DNA of 64,000 nt from Tetrahymena elliotti 4EA (taxonomy: Eukaryota; Ciliophora; Oligohymenophorea; Hymenostomatida; Tetrahymenidae). The notes beneath the pieces are model-generated. The model had not been told where the DNA came from. It ran no database searches and worked only from the letters and a program-made list of their open reading frames with translations. Below, piece by piece: positions 46,895 to 62,900 of this stretch (its first letter is position 1; each line of letters opens with the position of its first letter). Made by a program: the position numbers and the translations under genes. The stretch spans positions 873,602 to 937,601 of the forward strand of contig JH720321.1 of the NCBI GenBank assembly GCA_000231825.2, read 5' to 3'.

Positions 46895-49800
46895 TCATAT
46901 AAAGTTATCTAAATTATTATGACTATTACTATCTGTTTTTTCTTCTTATTTTTCTTTTTATTCTTTTAAATTCTTCATACATTAGAAATTGTTCATCAAG
47001 ACATTATTAGTACTACTAAAATTTTATTCTATTATTAAATCTTAAATATTTATTTCTTCAAAAGAATCATTATTTATTTTTTGTTAAATTTATTGCTAAG
47101 TCTCTTTTTGTGGATTTTAATTAAAATTTTATACTATTTTATTAAATGGATTATTTTATTAACTAGAATGTGATTTATTTGGATTTAAAGGAAAAATATT
47201 AAAATGAACTACTGCAGTATTTTTATCACTTAATCCAGAGTCCTATTTAGTACTATCTTAAAATTTATCATCTTCTTATTTTTACTAAATTTATTAAGGA
47301 ATATTGTAAAGTGATTTTACTTTAAATATTGATTTTCTTTTATTTGGTAGTAGAGTTAATTTTTTTGAACTTTTTTTATTTTGTTACAAAGGAGATATTA
47401 TACTTGAATTCAGCATAGACATTTTAGTATTAGAAATCTAATTTGTATAATCATGGTCTTATTATTTTGAGCTTCCTAAAATATTTTCACGAGTTTCATG
47501 TATCTTAAATTACTTTTTATTTTTAAAATAATTAAATAAAAATGAACAAAAACATTTTTTTATTTTACTTATTTATTGTTATCAATTGAATCTATTTAAA
47601 AACCACCACTATCTAATTTTAAAATGATACTAATTAATTAAAAAACTCCTTTTAAAAAATGAAATTACTTTAATGGATGTTTAGAGTTGTGCAATTAAAA
47701 TTGTCACTTTTCTAAAAATCACTCATACTCTCTTTTATTTTAACTTTATCCATATTTTCACAACTCTATTATTATTTCATTTTCTTCTTTCTAAAAGTAT
47801 CTATAAATAAAATTTAAATATGACAAAGTGTTGAATGGCATATAAAAATTAAAAACTTTAGTTCTTAAATTTCTATAATAGAGAGAAGATTTAATTATTT
47901 TAATTAGAAATAAAAACTTAGGTATTTAAAACAAAGTTTTTTTAACAATAATGTAAAAAAGAATTTTAATTTTTTTATTTCATTTAAAAAAATATTGAAA
48001 TAAATTAATTGTAATCATTATTTTACATTTTAAATAGTAGTAGTAGTTCTATCTCTAATCCTTATTAAGTCCTAATCATAATAAATGCTGGTAAACTAAA
48101 TTTTTTAGAAAAATTAAATTACTTTTCAGGAGAATCTCTACACCTTTTATAACTTTCTCTTTCAAGTTTTATTTCTTTTACTATTTTAATCTGAGTTTTT
48201 CTTAATTGTTAGAAATATTGAATTTTTTAAAAATTTTTAAATTCTTCAGAATTTAGGAAAATTATTTTATTTTTTAGATAAAATATCTCAAAATTTATTT
48301 AAATAGATAAATTATGAACATTAGATTAGTTCCAAATAAAATGATATTTTTTATAAACTCAAAATAGATATGATTTTATTCTATTGAGAATATCTAAATC
48401 ATAAATGTTATTAATAAAGTAGTAGTCATATAGTAATCAATTTTTTAGTTAATAGGCTTTTAATATGGTTTTAGCTTTTGTAAAGAGAAAAAGTAAAACG
48501 AAATAGTTAAGAAAACTAAGATTGATTTTGTTAAGCTATCTTAAGAGTATATTCCTAAAATTAGTACTATTGCCATACGTTCAAACATTCTAACAAATTC
48601 CCAATAATACGCTTTAATTTTATATTCCCTTAAAAGATACCCATACTTATTTTAAAACTTTAGAGAGTCTAACTATTTTTTATTTTTGCATAGCAGGAAA
48701 AATATAAATGCTGGGATCATAAGTACATATATCGTCATAATAGGAGTTACTAGCACAAGTAAATAAAATCTATGCTAATCAGTATAGCATTCATAAGTAA
48801 TATTATGCAACACATAGCTTTTTCCCTCTATCTAAATGCAGCTTATAAGCAATATGCAAGCCTAAAATATATCAATTTAAAAGTAAAAGAAAACGAAGAA
48901 AAATACAGAAATTAGAATTTGATTGTTAAATTTTTGTCTTTTGATTAAATAAGCAAATCTTATTATGAAAATAAACGATAAGGAGTAAATCAATGGTAAA
49001 AAGCATTGCAGTAAAAATTTAGAGTAAATTAAAGGCATTTCAAAAATCTTTAAATTGATAAAGCACTGTAGAGCATTTGTTTAAGAAATAACAGGATTCA
49101 TTATTTCTAGCATAATTGGCCTATTAAAAACACTTTATGATAGATTTATATTTAAATCTTTTATCTATGAAATTATTTTCAAATAATGAGTGAAAAATTT
49201 AATAATTATTGCAGATTAGCTTGATTTTTAGATATTTAAGTATTATTATCTGTCTATAAATGAAAAAGCTCTCTTGCTAGCCTGAATACATTTTTAAGAA
49301 TCAGATTTTCTTTTCTCCTAATATCAAATGAACAAATTAAAAAATAGAAAAATTTGATATTTTAAAAATGACACATAAAATGATAAATTTAAAATTATGT
49401 AAAGAGGGGTAATACTGTTAAGAGAAAAAAAATAAAACTTATCTATTTGAATTTTAATCAAACATTAATCAATTTTTCAATAAAATTTTTTTTATATTTA
49501 CCCTATTGATAATAAATTTCAAAATATTTAATAATTTTTGAGGAATAAATATTTGTTGAGTTAAATATTTTGATAATAAAAAAATTATGCTATTTTATTT
49601 AATTAAGAAAAGTTTACCAATATCTTTTAATCTTGTTCACTGACATATGAAGTCTCATTCCTTATAGATAGGTATATTGATAAGAATATAATAAATAAAC
49701 TTATAAAAACAAGAAAGGCATGAATAAATTTATCATAGCACAAACTACAAACTAAACCTCTTTTTATAAATTTACTTCCCCAAACTAAACCTTTTTCCTA

Positions 49801-52800
49801 ATAAAAAAGTAATATGTTTTAATAATAAGCAGTAAATGTAAGAATATTTATACATCACATTCTAAGCATAAACTCCCTATGTGTCCCTTCTTACAAAGCT
49901 AATTGCTTGCACCAAAACCTCCAATACATGCATTATTATCTTGATTTTAGCATTAAAGTATATTCATAGATTTAACACTACTTCTCCAGTATCCTTAACT
50001 AACACTCACATTAGAACCACCATGGCACTTTGCTCCTTATGGGCATGCATTACATTTTTAAAAATCAAAAGAGTAAGTACCAACATTACATTAAATGCAT
50101 TATATTAAATTGTTGTTATGTTACTAATCTAATAATAATATTATTAATATTCAACATTTTTAGTAAAATTAATGTTACCTTATTTTACTTCAATTTCGAT
50201 TTCTCCTTCTTTACATTCTCTAAAGCTTATCTAAATTTAATGTATTAATGAAGAAGGTAAAATTTTTGTATCTTATATATACTATATTTGATTTGAATAA
50301 ATATTTAAAGTAATTTATGACAAAGGTATTCCTGAGAGAATATTATCAGGTATTTTAATATAAGTTTAATTATACTAATATTAAGCCATTTATACTCCTT
50401 AAAGATAATAACCTTAATCTTTATACACATCATCTAACTATATCCATGTATTTTAAAAATCTTATTCTTGAATAAAAATAAGTTAATCATTTTAATCAAA
50501 AAACTAGATCTAAATTTCCTCTAATGTATCTCCACTTCTAAAATTTTTGATAAATGATGTTTGTTTGTCATATTCTATTATTTGTTTACTGTCTTTTATT
50601 TATTAAAAATTAAACATTATAATTAGTTTGAATTATTAAAATATTTGTATGATTTACTAACAATTTTAAGAGATGTAGGAAATCCTGAGTAAAAATCATG
50701 ACTAAAAAGTAGAGCATTGTTATCTTAATATACAATAGAATCTTAAGCAGGAATAATATTTTAGTAGAATAAAGCACCTGCAATTTTAGCTTAACAATTT
50801 GTAAATTCTAAATTATTTAAGCTTATGTAATTTTTATTATCTTTTTGATAAAAATTTTATACAATTGCAATTCCACCTCCTTAATTTATTGATGAGCATT
50901 TGTTAAATTTATTGTTCATTATGCTAACACTAAATTTAAGTTTTTAATCCTAAAGAATTTGTATAGCACCACCATCTCCATTTACAGATTGATTTTATTC
51001 AAAAATACAGTTAGTAATATTTGTTTGACTAATTAAATTATATAAATATATTGAACCACCTTTACTACTCTTTTTAATTTTTAAAAATTATATTACTTTT
51101 AATTAATTTATTAAATATATTTTACTGTATTATTTAAGAATTAGCATTCATGAATATTCCCTTGAGATTTTTCTAAATAAAATATACCTCCAAGTGATTA
51201 AGGACTAGTAATATTTTAAAATAAGCTTTGATTTATATCATATTTGGTATTTACTAAGGAAATATAAGATTAACTTTATTTGTTAGTTGAGTTGTTTTTA
51301 CTCTAATTTTCTCTCAAAATATTTTAAAATTTAGATTTAGTAATATTTAGTTAACTAAATTAAGATTAAATTAATAATTATTGTGACTAAAGATTAAGAT
51401 TTTATATTTCTATACCATCGATTTGAGTAATGCTATTTATCTAATTTAAAATTAAAATATTTTATGAGTTTTTTCTTTAAATCTTCTAATTTGAATCATA
51501 ATTAGAAAAGTTATATTTAGAAATATAAACCTAGCTCCTCTCTACTTAAATCTATGTGCAAGGAAAAATATCATTATTTTATTGATTTATAAGTGACTGA
51601 AAATATTCTTCTAATTAGAGCATTTAAATAAGCATACTTTTAACTTGAACAATTCCTAAGTAGTAACTGACTAGTTTACAATCTGTCTAGGAAGAAATTA
51701 AATTAGTAAAATTAGAATTTTCTATGCTTAAATAGTTATTTTCTAGAATATCTGAATTTTTAAGATTGCTTTTTTTAAAAAAAAAAAAGATTATTAAATC
51801 TAAAAAAAATTAAATTTACCTAAAATTGATGATTTAGTTACCATTTTCCTAAACTTAGAGATTTCTAAATAAATTATTCTTAAATTTAACATAAGAAATA
51901 CTATATTACAAATTGATTAAAATAAGAGAACCTTTTAATGAAATTGAATTTTCAAAAGAACAGTTTTCTATTGTTAAATTGAAATTTTAGTTCAAAGATT
52001 AAGCATATAAAATAGGTGAGTAGTTAGAAATCCCATAACCAAAATAATTATTATTCAAATAGATTTGTGAAGACATTACTACTATGAATGTATTGAAAAC
52101 ATTCTAATTTATATTTTGTGATAGGAATTACTTTTCAGATGTATTATTTTTGAATAAACATGAGTTTATTGATAATTAATTAACTTCTACAAAAAGTGAG
52201 TTAAAAAATCCTGTAGAAATATTATCATAAAATTCAGAATCTTCTACTGTCAAATTGCCTTAGGTTGCATAAATACTAATTCCTGTTGTAGATTTTTTAT
52301 AATCTGTTAATAGAGTTGTGAGGTTTCCATTTATAAATTTACACTGTTTTAATTTTATTTGAATTGGTTAATTATAATTTATTTCAATGGGATTAGCTTG
52401 TGAAAATATTTTTGAGCTTAAAAGATTTGTTTAATTAAATGTAATATTATAAAGGTGCACTAAACCTAAACTTGAATCTTAAAGGATATTATCAAAGGAA
52501 ATAAATGAATTATTAATTATTTCACAGTTTTAAAACAATCCATCTTTTATAAATAAACTCACAAAATCCTTAATCTCTAAGAAAGGGAAGTTTTATTTGT
52601 TTTGTTGTTCTTTAATTTATCCAAAATTATCTCTAAAATAAAGATTTTAAACTTCAAAATGATTTCCGTTTTAACTTGTAAAAAAGTTCAAGAAATTCAA
52701 GTTATCAATCTAAATATCAGTTATTAATATTTAATTTACATTTAAAGTTGAAAAAATTGATATTTTTTTCCCTTATTCATTTGATTTAAAATTGACATCA

Positions 52801-55800
52801 TATGTCATCTAATTATTTTTAAATTAAAACTTCTCAATGATTATCTCATAATTAGGCTAAAGCAATTCTGGAAATAAAGTACTTATGAAAATGGTTTTAC
52901 TATTTCTAAGTAAAAACTAGTTATTTTATATAGATATATTTCTGAAATAAGCAAGATAACTTACTTCTTAGTTAGCTATTTATAATTAACTAATTTATCC
53001 AAATCTTTAAAAAAATTATATGTCATTAAAAGAATTTGACTATATGATGGAGTTGTTTAAAAAGCAAGTTGTGCAATCAAAAAAATAGTTTTCTGATAAA
53101 TCATTTGTCGAATTAAATTTATTTTCTATAAGCAAAAAATCTTATAACACCATTGATGTTGAGCCTTATATAATTTAAATGATTGAGTTAGTTCTAATTT
53201 AGCACTAATTTAATGAAAGCCCTGTAATTTTTATCTTAAAAATATTTTAATTTAATTAATAAAATAAAAATTTACATTTTGAACATAGTTCAAAGTTATA
53301 AAAGGTCTAATCAGAGTAATTTAATTAAATTAAAAATCTTATATTGAAATTGATTTAGAATCTTTTAATTAAATTTATCCACATAAGTTTTGAGGGTATT
53401 CTTGGTCTTTTTAACTTAAGTTTATCAAAAATGAAGAATGAGCTATTCTCAAAATCTAAACAGAAGAAACTTAAATTTCACATAAATTTTAAATGTTATC
53501 TTATTCTTTATTATGAATCAAATCTGGATTATTAAAATTAATAACATAATTACTTATGTCAAGCCCATAAGCATTATGAATTGATAAACTTTCTGAACAA
53601 TTTACTAATACTATTTTTTACAAATCTTTTGGCTTTATCTGAAGATATGTTAAAAATAAAGCTATGCTATTAATTTCATTATTATAAAAGTCATATTATA
53701 TTAATGATGATTGTGATGAATCATCTAAAAATACATTTACCAAAACATATTCTTGAATATTTAACGTTTATTGAATTTCATAACTCAAAAAAAAAAGATT
53801 TTTAATGGATCTTATTGATTAATATGGATCATCAATAGTTCCTTTTCCATAATCATTTGTTAATTATTACTTTTTTTAGGTTGAAATATCAAAATATTAA
53901 CTAAACTGACATTTTTATTGACATTGTGAAAAATTCTTAAAACAATCTTTAGCTTCTATAGCTCCAAAAAAATCTTAAGAAAAGAATATAAGTTTTTATA
54001 ATTCTTCATTAAAGGAGAAGAGGCCAATAGTTAAATCATCAGAATTAATAGTTAATGTAAACGAATATGAATCAGTTAATGGTTTTTTTAAATCAAAGAA
54101 GTATATATCATTACCTCCTGATCCATTCATTACCAACATCTTTAATTTTTTATTTAAATAAGCACATGACATCCATGAATTATTTTCTTTTATTGTATAT
54201 GTCATTAAGGTATTCAAATCCATATAAATAGTTTTAAAGTTTTAAGCACAATCAATTATAGCAATGTCCCATTCTTCGTATAACAAAAATATGAAAGTAT
54301 CAACACAATCACCTATTTTAAAATACATAAAATTTTTTTGAACTCTTAATTGATTTTTAAATTTTATTTGTTAAATTTTTTAAATGAAAAGATCTATCTA
54401 AAATTTTACATTTTGAGTGTTGGATAATTTAAAAACTAGGGACGGACCATTTATGAATTAACCCATTCATTTCTATACAAACTAAATATTTATTTTATGT
54501 GTGATATCCACATCTTAATGGGGATTCATTGAGTCCATCTTAATACAATTATCTATCATCTAAAATAGATTTTTAAATATACTCAAAATCTAGGGTATAT
54601 TGATTGCATTCATATCTATGATATTTATATCTTTAGATTACATCATCTAATCCTTCTTAATTTAATACATATTAAGTATTAAATAAAAAGCAAATATAAA
54701 TAATTGAGTTTAGTTAAAAAGCATCCACTATTTCTATTCTAATTTGATTAGGATGATCAAGCTCAACATACTTACCCTTATAAAATGAATATAAAATATT
54801 AATATTTGTTTATAAATTGACAGTAATTTTTTTACCTAATTTGTTTTTGAATTATAAAAATACATTCCATGTTAACCATAAGGATTATTTATATAATCAT
54901 AATAACTAATAAACGCATAATAACCTTCCAAGTTTTTTATTTTAGCAGAAAATCTATAAAATTTATGTACTCCATTTGGTGGTTTGTATTACTAAATAAT
55001 TGTAAAATTATTATCCATAAAATAGAGTATTTAGGTGATTTAATCAAAAAGAATAACTTAATTAGGATCATCAGTTTGAATACCTTAAAAAAATTGAGGT
55101 TAAATTCTACCTAATTAATATTCAAGAAATAGTTAAGAAATTAATAAATACTTGTAAAAATTTACCACTATATTCTAAAATGTTCTAATTTTAAATATCA
55201 CTGATTGAAAACAGTTATTAAGTCACATTATTGCTCAAATAAATTTCCCAGTTTTTTGAAAATATTACAAATAAATCTGTAAATCTCTAATTTAATTTTT
55301 TTTAAACTATAAATGAGGATTCCACCTCATTATATAAAAGTGTTAAAATAGAGCTTGCTTCCTTATCGTTCTAATTTTAATAGCAAGTAACAATTATAAA
55401 AAAGCTATTTTGCATATTTTCATCAATAATCATATTAATCACCATATATTCTTTTAATTCTTAATTTAAAAAAATTAAAATTGATAATGAATAATAAAAA
55501 TGTTTACCACTTTAGAACTACTAAATAGTTTAAAATTAATAATTTTAATTAATATCAATATTTATTATTCTGGTTATCTAACTAAAATCTGAAATAGCAA
55601 ACATTTAGCTTAGCTGATGAGCTTAAAATATTTTTAAAAACTGTGATAACTTTTCATTTTAATTAACTTTTTATATTAAAAAAAAGCTTAGTTTTGTAAT
55701 CAATAAAAAAAACAAACTTCTACCTAATTCAATTTTCCAATACATTTAGTTATTATTTTATTGAATAAAAATAGCACTACTTTACAAAGATAACAGGAAT

Positions 55801-56537
55801 AGTTTATTTTCTTATTATTTAATTGTAATAATTTAGCAATTTAATAAAGATGTTTTTATTCCTACATTACCTATTTTTATTTACATATTTAAATAAGAAT
55901 AATATTGTAATTTAAATTTACTTAACTTAAATTTATTAATTATTGATCCATTTTTAATGTCAGCTTATATAATTTATTATGAATTATAAATAAACATTTA
56001 ATTGCTCTATTAGTCTATAAACAAACCATCTGATGAACCATATTAAAAAGAATTAATTTAATTTAATGTGTAGAAATCAAGAAATAGTATTTCCTATTTC
56101 GTCTAAGCTATCAAAATATTTTTTTGCTCATAATAAAATATTTGCCCAATTGATTACGAATACACTATTAGATAAGTAGAATTAATTGTAAATGTATAAA
56201 TTGAATAATAAAATATGATACTCAATTTGCTGACGAGTGATCTTTTTAGAGTTAAGTCTATGACAATAATTTAAATATCAGAGGAAGTTATATCTTTCAC
56301 TAAAAATACTCCTAAATTTGTTGATGGTATAGATATAATATTCAATATTATGTTGTTTGCAAAACCATCTATATTATTTTATGGAAATAAATTATTTAAA
56401 ATTTAAATTTTAATATTCATACTATAATATCTATAGAACTCTGGGCATTAAGGAATGAACTCTTCATCTTAGCATTTGTAAAACTTTAAAAAAGTGACTA
56501 CAATAAGAATAATCCAAATTAAATTTGTAGCTTTCAT
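46895..56537 (-). CDS. Giant multi-exon surface protein A: beta-helix ectodomain, Cys-rich knot, polytopic membrane module
   Basis: The minus strand starts with ATG at 56537-56535 and a clear signal peptide (M-K-A-T-N-L-I-W-I-I-L-I-V-V-T-F-L-K). Many AT-rich introns follow; exon ends were not all resolved, so this is the span. In order: a beta-rich part (about 54000-56500; W-M-S-C-A-Y-L-N, G-N-D-I-Y-F-F-D-L), a long run of Asn/Ser/Ile-rich turns like a pectin-lyase-type beta-helix (about 50300-53900), a Cys-rich knot (about 49880-50075; C-N-A-C-P-Q-G-A-K-C-H-G-G, G-Y-W-R, G-H-I-G-S-L-C), and membrane helices (about 48350-49850) including K-Y-G-Y-L-L-R-E-Y, Y-Y-W-E-F-V-R-M-F-E-R-M. A polar tail ends N-N-L-D-N-F-I before TGA. 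Probably a plasma-membrane receptor or adhesin; function unknown. Confidence 0.78.
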
Positions 56538-56934
56538 TTCTGTTTATTTATTCATAAAGTTATTCAGCTTTTGATATGCTTCTTATTCTTTCCTTAATTT
56601 ATTACAAAATTCACTTTTTATATTTTATCATTAAGAATTTTAAAAAGATTAATTGATATTCAAATGTTGAATTAATAATTAATAAAAAATTTCATTAACA
56701 TATTTAAAATAAACCTTTAGCAAATGAATGATTTACTTTGAGTATTTATTTTTAATAATATAATTTTTTATTATTTCAAAACCACTTTATGATACTCTCA
56801 TATTTTATATATTTTATGTTACAAATTAGTAGAAAATATTTATTGAGTAAAATTTTTAATTTAAAATTCTTTGATTTTACATGAAATACATAAAGTTTAT
56901 TAAAACATAAATTTTTTTAACCTTTTAGAGATTA
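56538..56934. other. Spacer between giant surface-protein genes
   Basis: About 400 bp separate the stop of gene B from the start of gene A on the minus strand. No gene is seen; it should hold the promoter of gene A. Confidence 0.55.
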
Positions 56935-59900
56935 TCATTTAGATTACTTAATCGTATTTTAATAATCTTTTAAACCTTAGACAGTTTTGATTAAGTTATC
57001 TTAAAAGTTATATCGTTATTCAATTTAATGGTTTTAAATATTAGAGCTCTAAACTGATGTGTTTTTTGATTAGAATTCCTCAATACATTTCTCATCTGAT
57101 ATACTAAATACTGAAGATTTAGAAATATTATCATTTATTTCACTAATTTTTCTATTTTTTTACATATCTTCAGAATTTTTAGATGCTTAAAAGATAAAAT
57201 TTTTGTCATCAAATTAATTTTCAATAATAAAATCTGTGTTCTTTGATTTATTATTTAAATTCATTTTTAAATTTAAATTTTCAGAATCTTAAATAAATTG
57301 AATATTTGGAGAATACTACAAAGTATTCTAGCATGAATTTAACTTATTGTCGCTTTCATAAATTTAATTATCCTTTTATTTAGATAGATTTAATTTATGA
57401 AAAAATAAAGTTTATTATTATTTACTTATTGTTGCTTCTAAAACTTAGCAAAAATATTTGATTGTTTTTAGTTTTCAATATTTTCAAAAGTCTTTTCAAA
57501 ACATTCATCTATTAAAAAAAATATTTTATTTAAAATTAACATACCATTAAATAAATGATACTTTTAAAGAAATTTCGCTATAATGAGCTTGTAAAATCTA
57601 TTGATGGTCTAACTTTAGAATTTGTTTTGGAATTATTATTAAAAATTGATTTTTTCAGATTAAATGATTTCTTTTTATTCCTTATCTAAAACTCAGCTTT
57701 AAAATTCAAAATAGGATTCAAGTTAGTTATTATTATAATTTATTTTACCTTCAATCATAATATATTTGTTCATTCTTTATTCTTTGTCATATACTATTTT
57801 AAAAAAAGTTTAATGAATAAAATATTAATTTTTGTAAAGATTTTACATCTGCGCAATTTTAAAATAGATGCATTCATTTTGGATTTAACTGATTATCTTA
57901 TTTCTTCCAAACGTTATTATCTCTCAATAAATTAAAATTTGATTTTAAAAAACTTTTTAAAACAGCTACTTGTTAGGAGATTATAAAATACCAGCTTTGT
58001 TCTTTTCATGAAATTAGCAATGAATTTATTAAATATAAAAAAAATAAAAGCCAAATTAATTATAGCTATAGCTAGTAATGAGATAATGATGAAGTATTGA
58101 TATGCTTGATTATATAAAAATAGGGAAAATAAAACTGTAAGAAAGCATGTCATGCAAAGATAGTGATCTATTTTTTAGTTAACTGGATTTATGTATGGCA
58201 TTTTTTCTTCAATTAGTTTCCAGTAAATTGCTATCACAATCAAAATTAAGCAAGCTTTAGTTGTAAAATCTTAAGAATAAAAGTTGAGAACAAATATCAG
58301 AGCCATACGTTCAATCATACGTATAAAATCCCAGTAATATCTACTTTTTCTATATTCACGAAGCAAGTACCCAAATTTCATAATAATTTATGGATCAGTA
58401 ACTTTATCTCTGTTAAAATAAAGCTTAAGAAATGATAAAGTAGGTATTCCAACTATAAAAATGAGAAAAATTGGTAAAACTAAAACTAAGCTGTAATAGT
58501 AATATGAATTTGTATAGCATACCTATGTTATATTAGCAAGAATATATGGTTTTCCATTGATAACTCTACAACTAAGCAATTAAATAATGAAAGAAAATAT
58601 ATCAGGCTGAGTGTAAAATAAAATAAATAGGCCAGATGAATAAAAGATGTGCTCACCAAATTTTTTCTTTTGCAAATAGTACCAAATTCTTATCTAAATT
58701 AAAAAGACTATAAAATAAACCAAGGGTAGCACTGAAACAAAAAGAAATCTGAAGTAAATAAAAGGTAATTAAAGATTCATTTAACTTAATGAACATTCTA
58801 AATTAGCAAGAGAGCTTCTTAGAGGAGAAGTTATTTACATTGGAGTTTCTATTATACCCTTAGGAATTTACAAGTTGAATCCTGATAATGAGCTAAATAT
58901 TAAGAAGTAATGGGCCATAAATTTTACTATAATAGCAGCTTGTGTAGAAATTCTATCCTACCTAAAGTTTGACTAATTTTTTTATTCTTAATGATTTTAA
59001 GAATTCGATGATTATTAATCTGTTTTTTTGCTATCTTTCAACAAATTTGGTTAAATCTGATTTTAAAGCTTTATAGAAAAGATAATCAATTTATAAATGA
59101 TTAAAAAAATAAATGAATTACTTTATTTTCTCTAATTGAAATTTCATTTTTAATAGCAAAAACTAAAGACATCTATAAGAAAATATAGCTAAGTATTATC
59201 AAATACAAATTTGCTTTGATTTAATTACAATTTGTACAAGAATAAGAACCTGTATTACTATAACGATTATCCCAAACTTCGCCAAAAATCTTAATTTTTA
59301 TTCTTAATAATTATACTATATAAAAAAATTTAACAAATTACATCACATTGCTCACAAAGAGGTCCTATATGTCCTTCGTAGCATAAAGAATCCTTATGCC
59401 CCTACCCACCTTTACAATTACTTCTCTGATTAAAACATTCTAATATTATATCTGTATATTAATCATCCCTCCAATATCCTTCCTAAATAATCATTTAAGC
59501 CCCACCTAAACATTATGCTCCAGTTGGACATTAATTACATTATTTGAAATCAAAAGAATAAGTTTAGATGCCACAAATTTCACATTCAGTAAGATTAGAT
59601 TAAACTTTAATATTAAAAAATTAATAATTTAAAAATTAGAATTAAAAAAATACTTTGATTCAGGCTAATAGTTGATATTTTCTTTATTTCACCAACTTCA
59701 CATTCTCTAAACTATACTTCTAATGTATGCTTGTATTACCCTTCTACAATATACCTCTCTTCTATCTAAGATACTTATTCAAATAAAATATAGAGAATTA
59801 CTTTACTGCCAGGGATTCCGACAAATCTATTTTCTGGAATCGACATAACAAAAGAATTAATGTCATACTATCCATTTTAGACTCCAAATAGTTAATAAGA

Positions 59901-62900
59901 TCCAATTTACGGTGTTAATTAATCTATGTACATATAAGTCTTTTTCAGTTATATGTTTTATTTATCAGAAAGCTTAATAACTTCATCATACTAATCAAAA
60001 AATTAAAACTGTAATTTGGGTAAAAAATCTCCACTTTTAAAAGATTCAATTATTGTGTATGTTTCATTCATTGAAACCATATTTTCTGTCTTATTTGTCA
60101 ATTATGATTTTCTGGGAAAAGAGTAGTCTCTATTGCCATAAAATAAAGCTGAAGTATTTACAAAATTAATTTAGTTTAGATCAGGTATTATATTTTAATA
60201 GAATATTGCTCCTCCGACTTCAGATTAGGTTTAAATAAAAGTTGAATTCTCCAAAAAAACCAAATTTTTCTTAGAAGAAGAAAAACTTTATTCTAAATAT
60301 CCAGATCCTCCATAATTACTTGATGATGAAAGATTAAAAATACTATCTTGGATTATAAATTTAAATTCTATATCATTAACATTATGCATATAAAAGTCTC
60401 CTCCCATAAAACTAGCTTTATTTTAAGTAAACTAGCAAAATTGTATTTTTAAATTATTTTATGGTATTTAAAGTGAGATAGCCCCTCCATAAGCAGCCTT
60501 TTTAATAATTAATGACAATAATAATTTATTTATTTTATCTCATAAGAAAAAATTGGTTTAGTAATTTAACAATTGTTATTTTATTTAAAAGTTGAAATTA
60601 AAAACTAAATAAAATAAGAATATGGTTACTTCATTTCTATTGAACTAGCATTTTGTAATCTCTCCTTTAGAGCTTTTGAATTAAAAAGATCCTCCATAAC
60701 AATTTAAACATTAAATATCACTCATTATACAGTTTGAAATAGAAAATTAAGAATTTTCAAAGTAAATATTTCCTTACATAATAGATTAATCTATCTATAT
60801 ATATTATATCAAGATTTGTTTCCTATAAATTTAATTAATATTTATTAAATCACCTTGAAATTTAGTTTTAGAAAATGCCATAATTTTTTGTTAAGGAATT
60901 AATTAACATTAATTAATATTTAATCCATTAACTGATATATCAGAGTTAAAATCATCAATAAATAGCTATATTTAGACATCTTAACTTATTTAGATTGAAT
61001 AGATTTTTGATAGTACTTGCTAAATCTATAAAATATTATAGTTAGTGATATTAATTATGTTATTTCTAGAATCTATTGGAGAACAAAAAAGTTAGTTTTA
61101 GAATACATCTGAGAAAAATTTATTCATAAAGAAAAGACTTTAACTTGAAGATAAGCTTATTTAATCAAGACTGATTTAACCAGAATACTATGAAAAAAAA
61201 GAACAATCTGCACTTCCATAAACATTAGTTAGAGTTATGTTCTGAAAATAAACAATATCTCTTTCTTCCTTCTACTTATTTTACCTATTTAAATTAAAAG
61301 AAATTTGTTACTTTTTTTGTAAAGGGGGTTTTGGAAAAGCTTAAAAAAATAATTATTTTTTTGTTAAATGGTAAATTAATATGAACATTAAGAATTAGTA
61401 AAATTTTGAAAAATAATTACCCTAGCTTTATCAGCTAAGCGTTTTCTCCTCTTAGGAAGATATTTAAAAATTCAGAATTTGTAATAGTAAAATTAATTTA
61501 GTTAGAACTCGAAAATACTTCCATAGCTGAGCCTTAGATTGAATATGAATCAAAAAATTAGCACTCATCTATGTTTATAATTAAGTTTTGACTAAAAGTT
61601 GAAAGAAATATCAAAGGGTTTGATTTAGAATAAGATTTTCCTAATTTTGATTTTGTAATTGTTATAAATTGTGATTTAGCACTTATAAAAGCTCCATTGG
61701 TATTGATACTATTTTCATAAGTTTGATTAAATGATTCCTGGAATTTTTCTGGATAAGAACTATTTTAGAATGAGCAGTTATATATATTCATTGAATTTGA
61801 AATTATCTCCATAATATTGTAGGGTCCATTAGAAAAATTATCTATAAATTCTGAATTAGTGATATTAACTAAACCTTAAATATTTTATATCCAAAAAGAA
61901 TTAGAAGATGGAAAATGATTATTAGGAGTTGAGTTGAGAAATCCATTAGTTACCTAAACATAATTAAATATTATTTCTGATTCTGGATATGAAAATATCT
62001 AAACAGGATTAGCAGGATAATAAGGTTGTGTTGAATGCATATAATTTCCTTAGAAAATTGTATTTGAGATTTTAATTGAATTTTTTTCATTTTATGTATT
62101 TTGAATATTTATTATTGATTGGTCTTTTGAATAAAGATTCTAAAAAATAGAGTTCTTAATGTGAAATTCTTATATTTAGTATAAATATATTATAGGAGGA
62201 GGTCTTACAGTTTAAAAGCTAGGGCTTTAACTACTTAATACTTATATATTATCTCCCTCAAAAGATATTCCTTAAAAGGAATTTAAAATTCCAACATTTA
62301 TTGTATCATTCAAAGCTAAATTATCAAAATAAAAAGATGCAAGATTATAAGAACTAAATAACACATTTTGTGATATATTACTTAATTAATATTCTAAATT
62401 ATTTTAATCAGATAATTTAATAGGTAGAATTGTATTGTTGTAAAAAATTGTTTCTTTACAAATCAAGGCAAAATTAGGTTTTTAAAGTGTAGGAAACTTT
62501 AGTTAACTAAAGATTGTTTACTGTGCTGATAAGATGTAGTTTTAGACAAATTAAATTTTCTAAAAAACAAATGTACTATTAAAATATATTTAATCTACTT
62601 GTGATGGTTATGATATTAGTGAATCAAAAAAATACATATTTTCTAAATTATTAAATTCAATAAATAGATTAGTAGCCTATATAGTTGTAAACTAGAATAG
62701 CTATCCAGATTAGTCTTCATCATAATATTTACAAGTATTGTTTTAAAACAGTAGATTGTCAATCATCAGATTTGATGCACCCTAAACTAAACTTAAAATA
62801 CTACTACTGATATTACACTTGGTAAATTTTATGTATGATAATTATATCTATTATTTTAAATTAAATGAATTATTCCTTAATAAAATTTAATTAATTTTGC

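Noticed and set aside
54869..55114. A plus-strand open frame
   Set aside because: Lies inside the giant surface gene on the opposite strand and is Ile/Lys/Asn-rich; no independent support.
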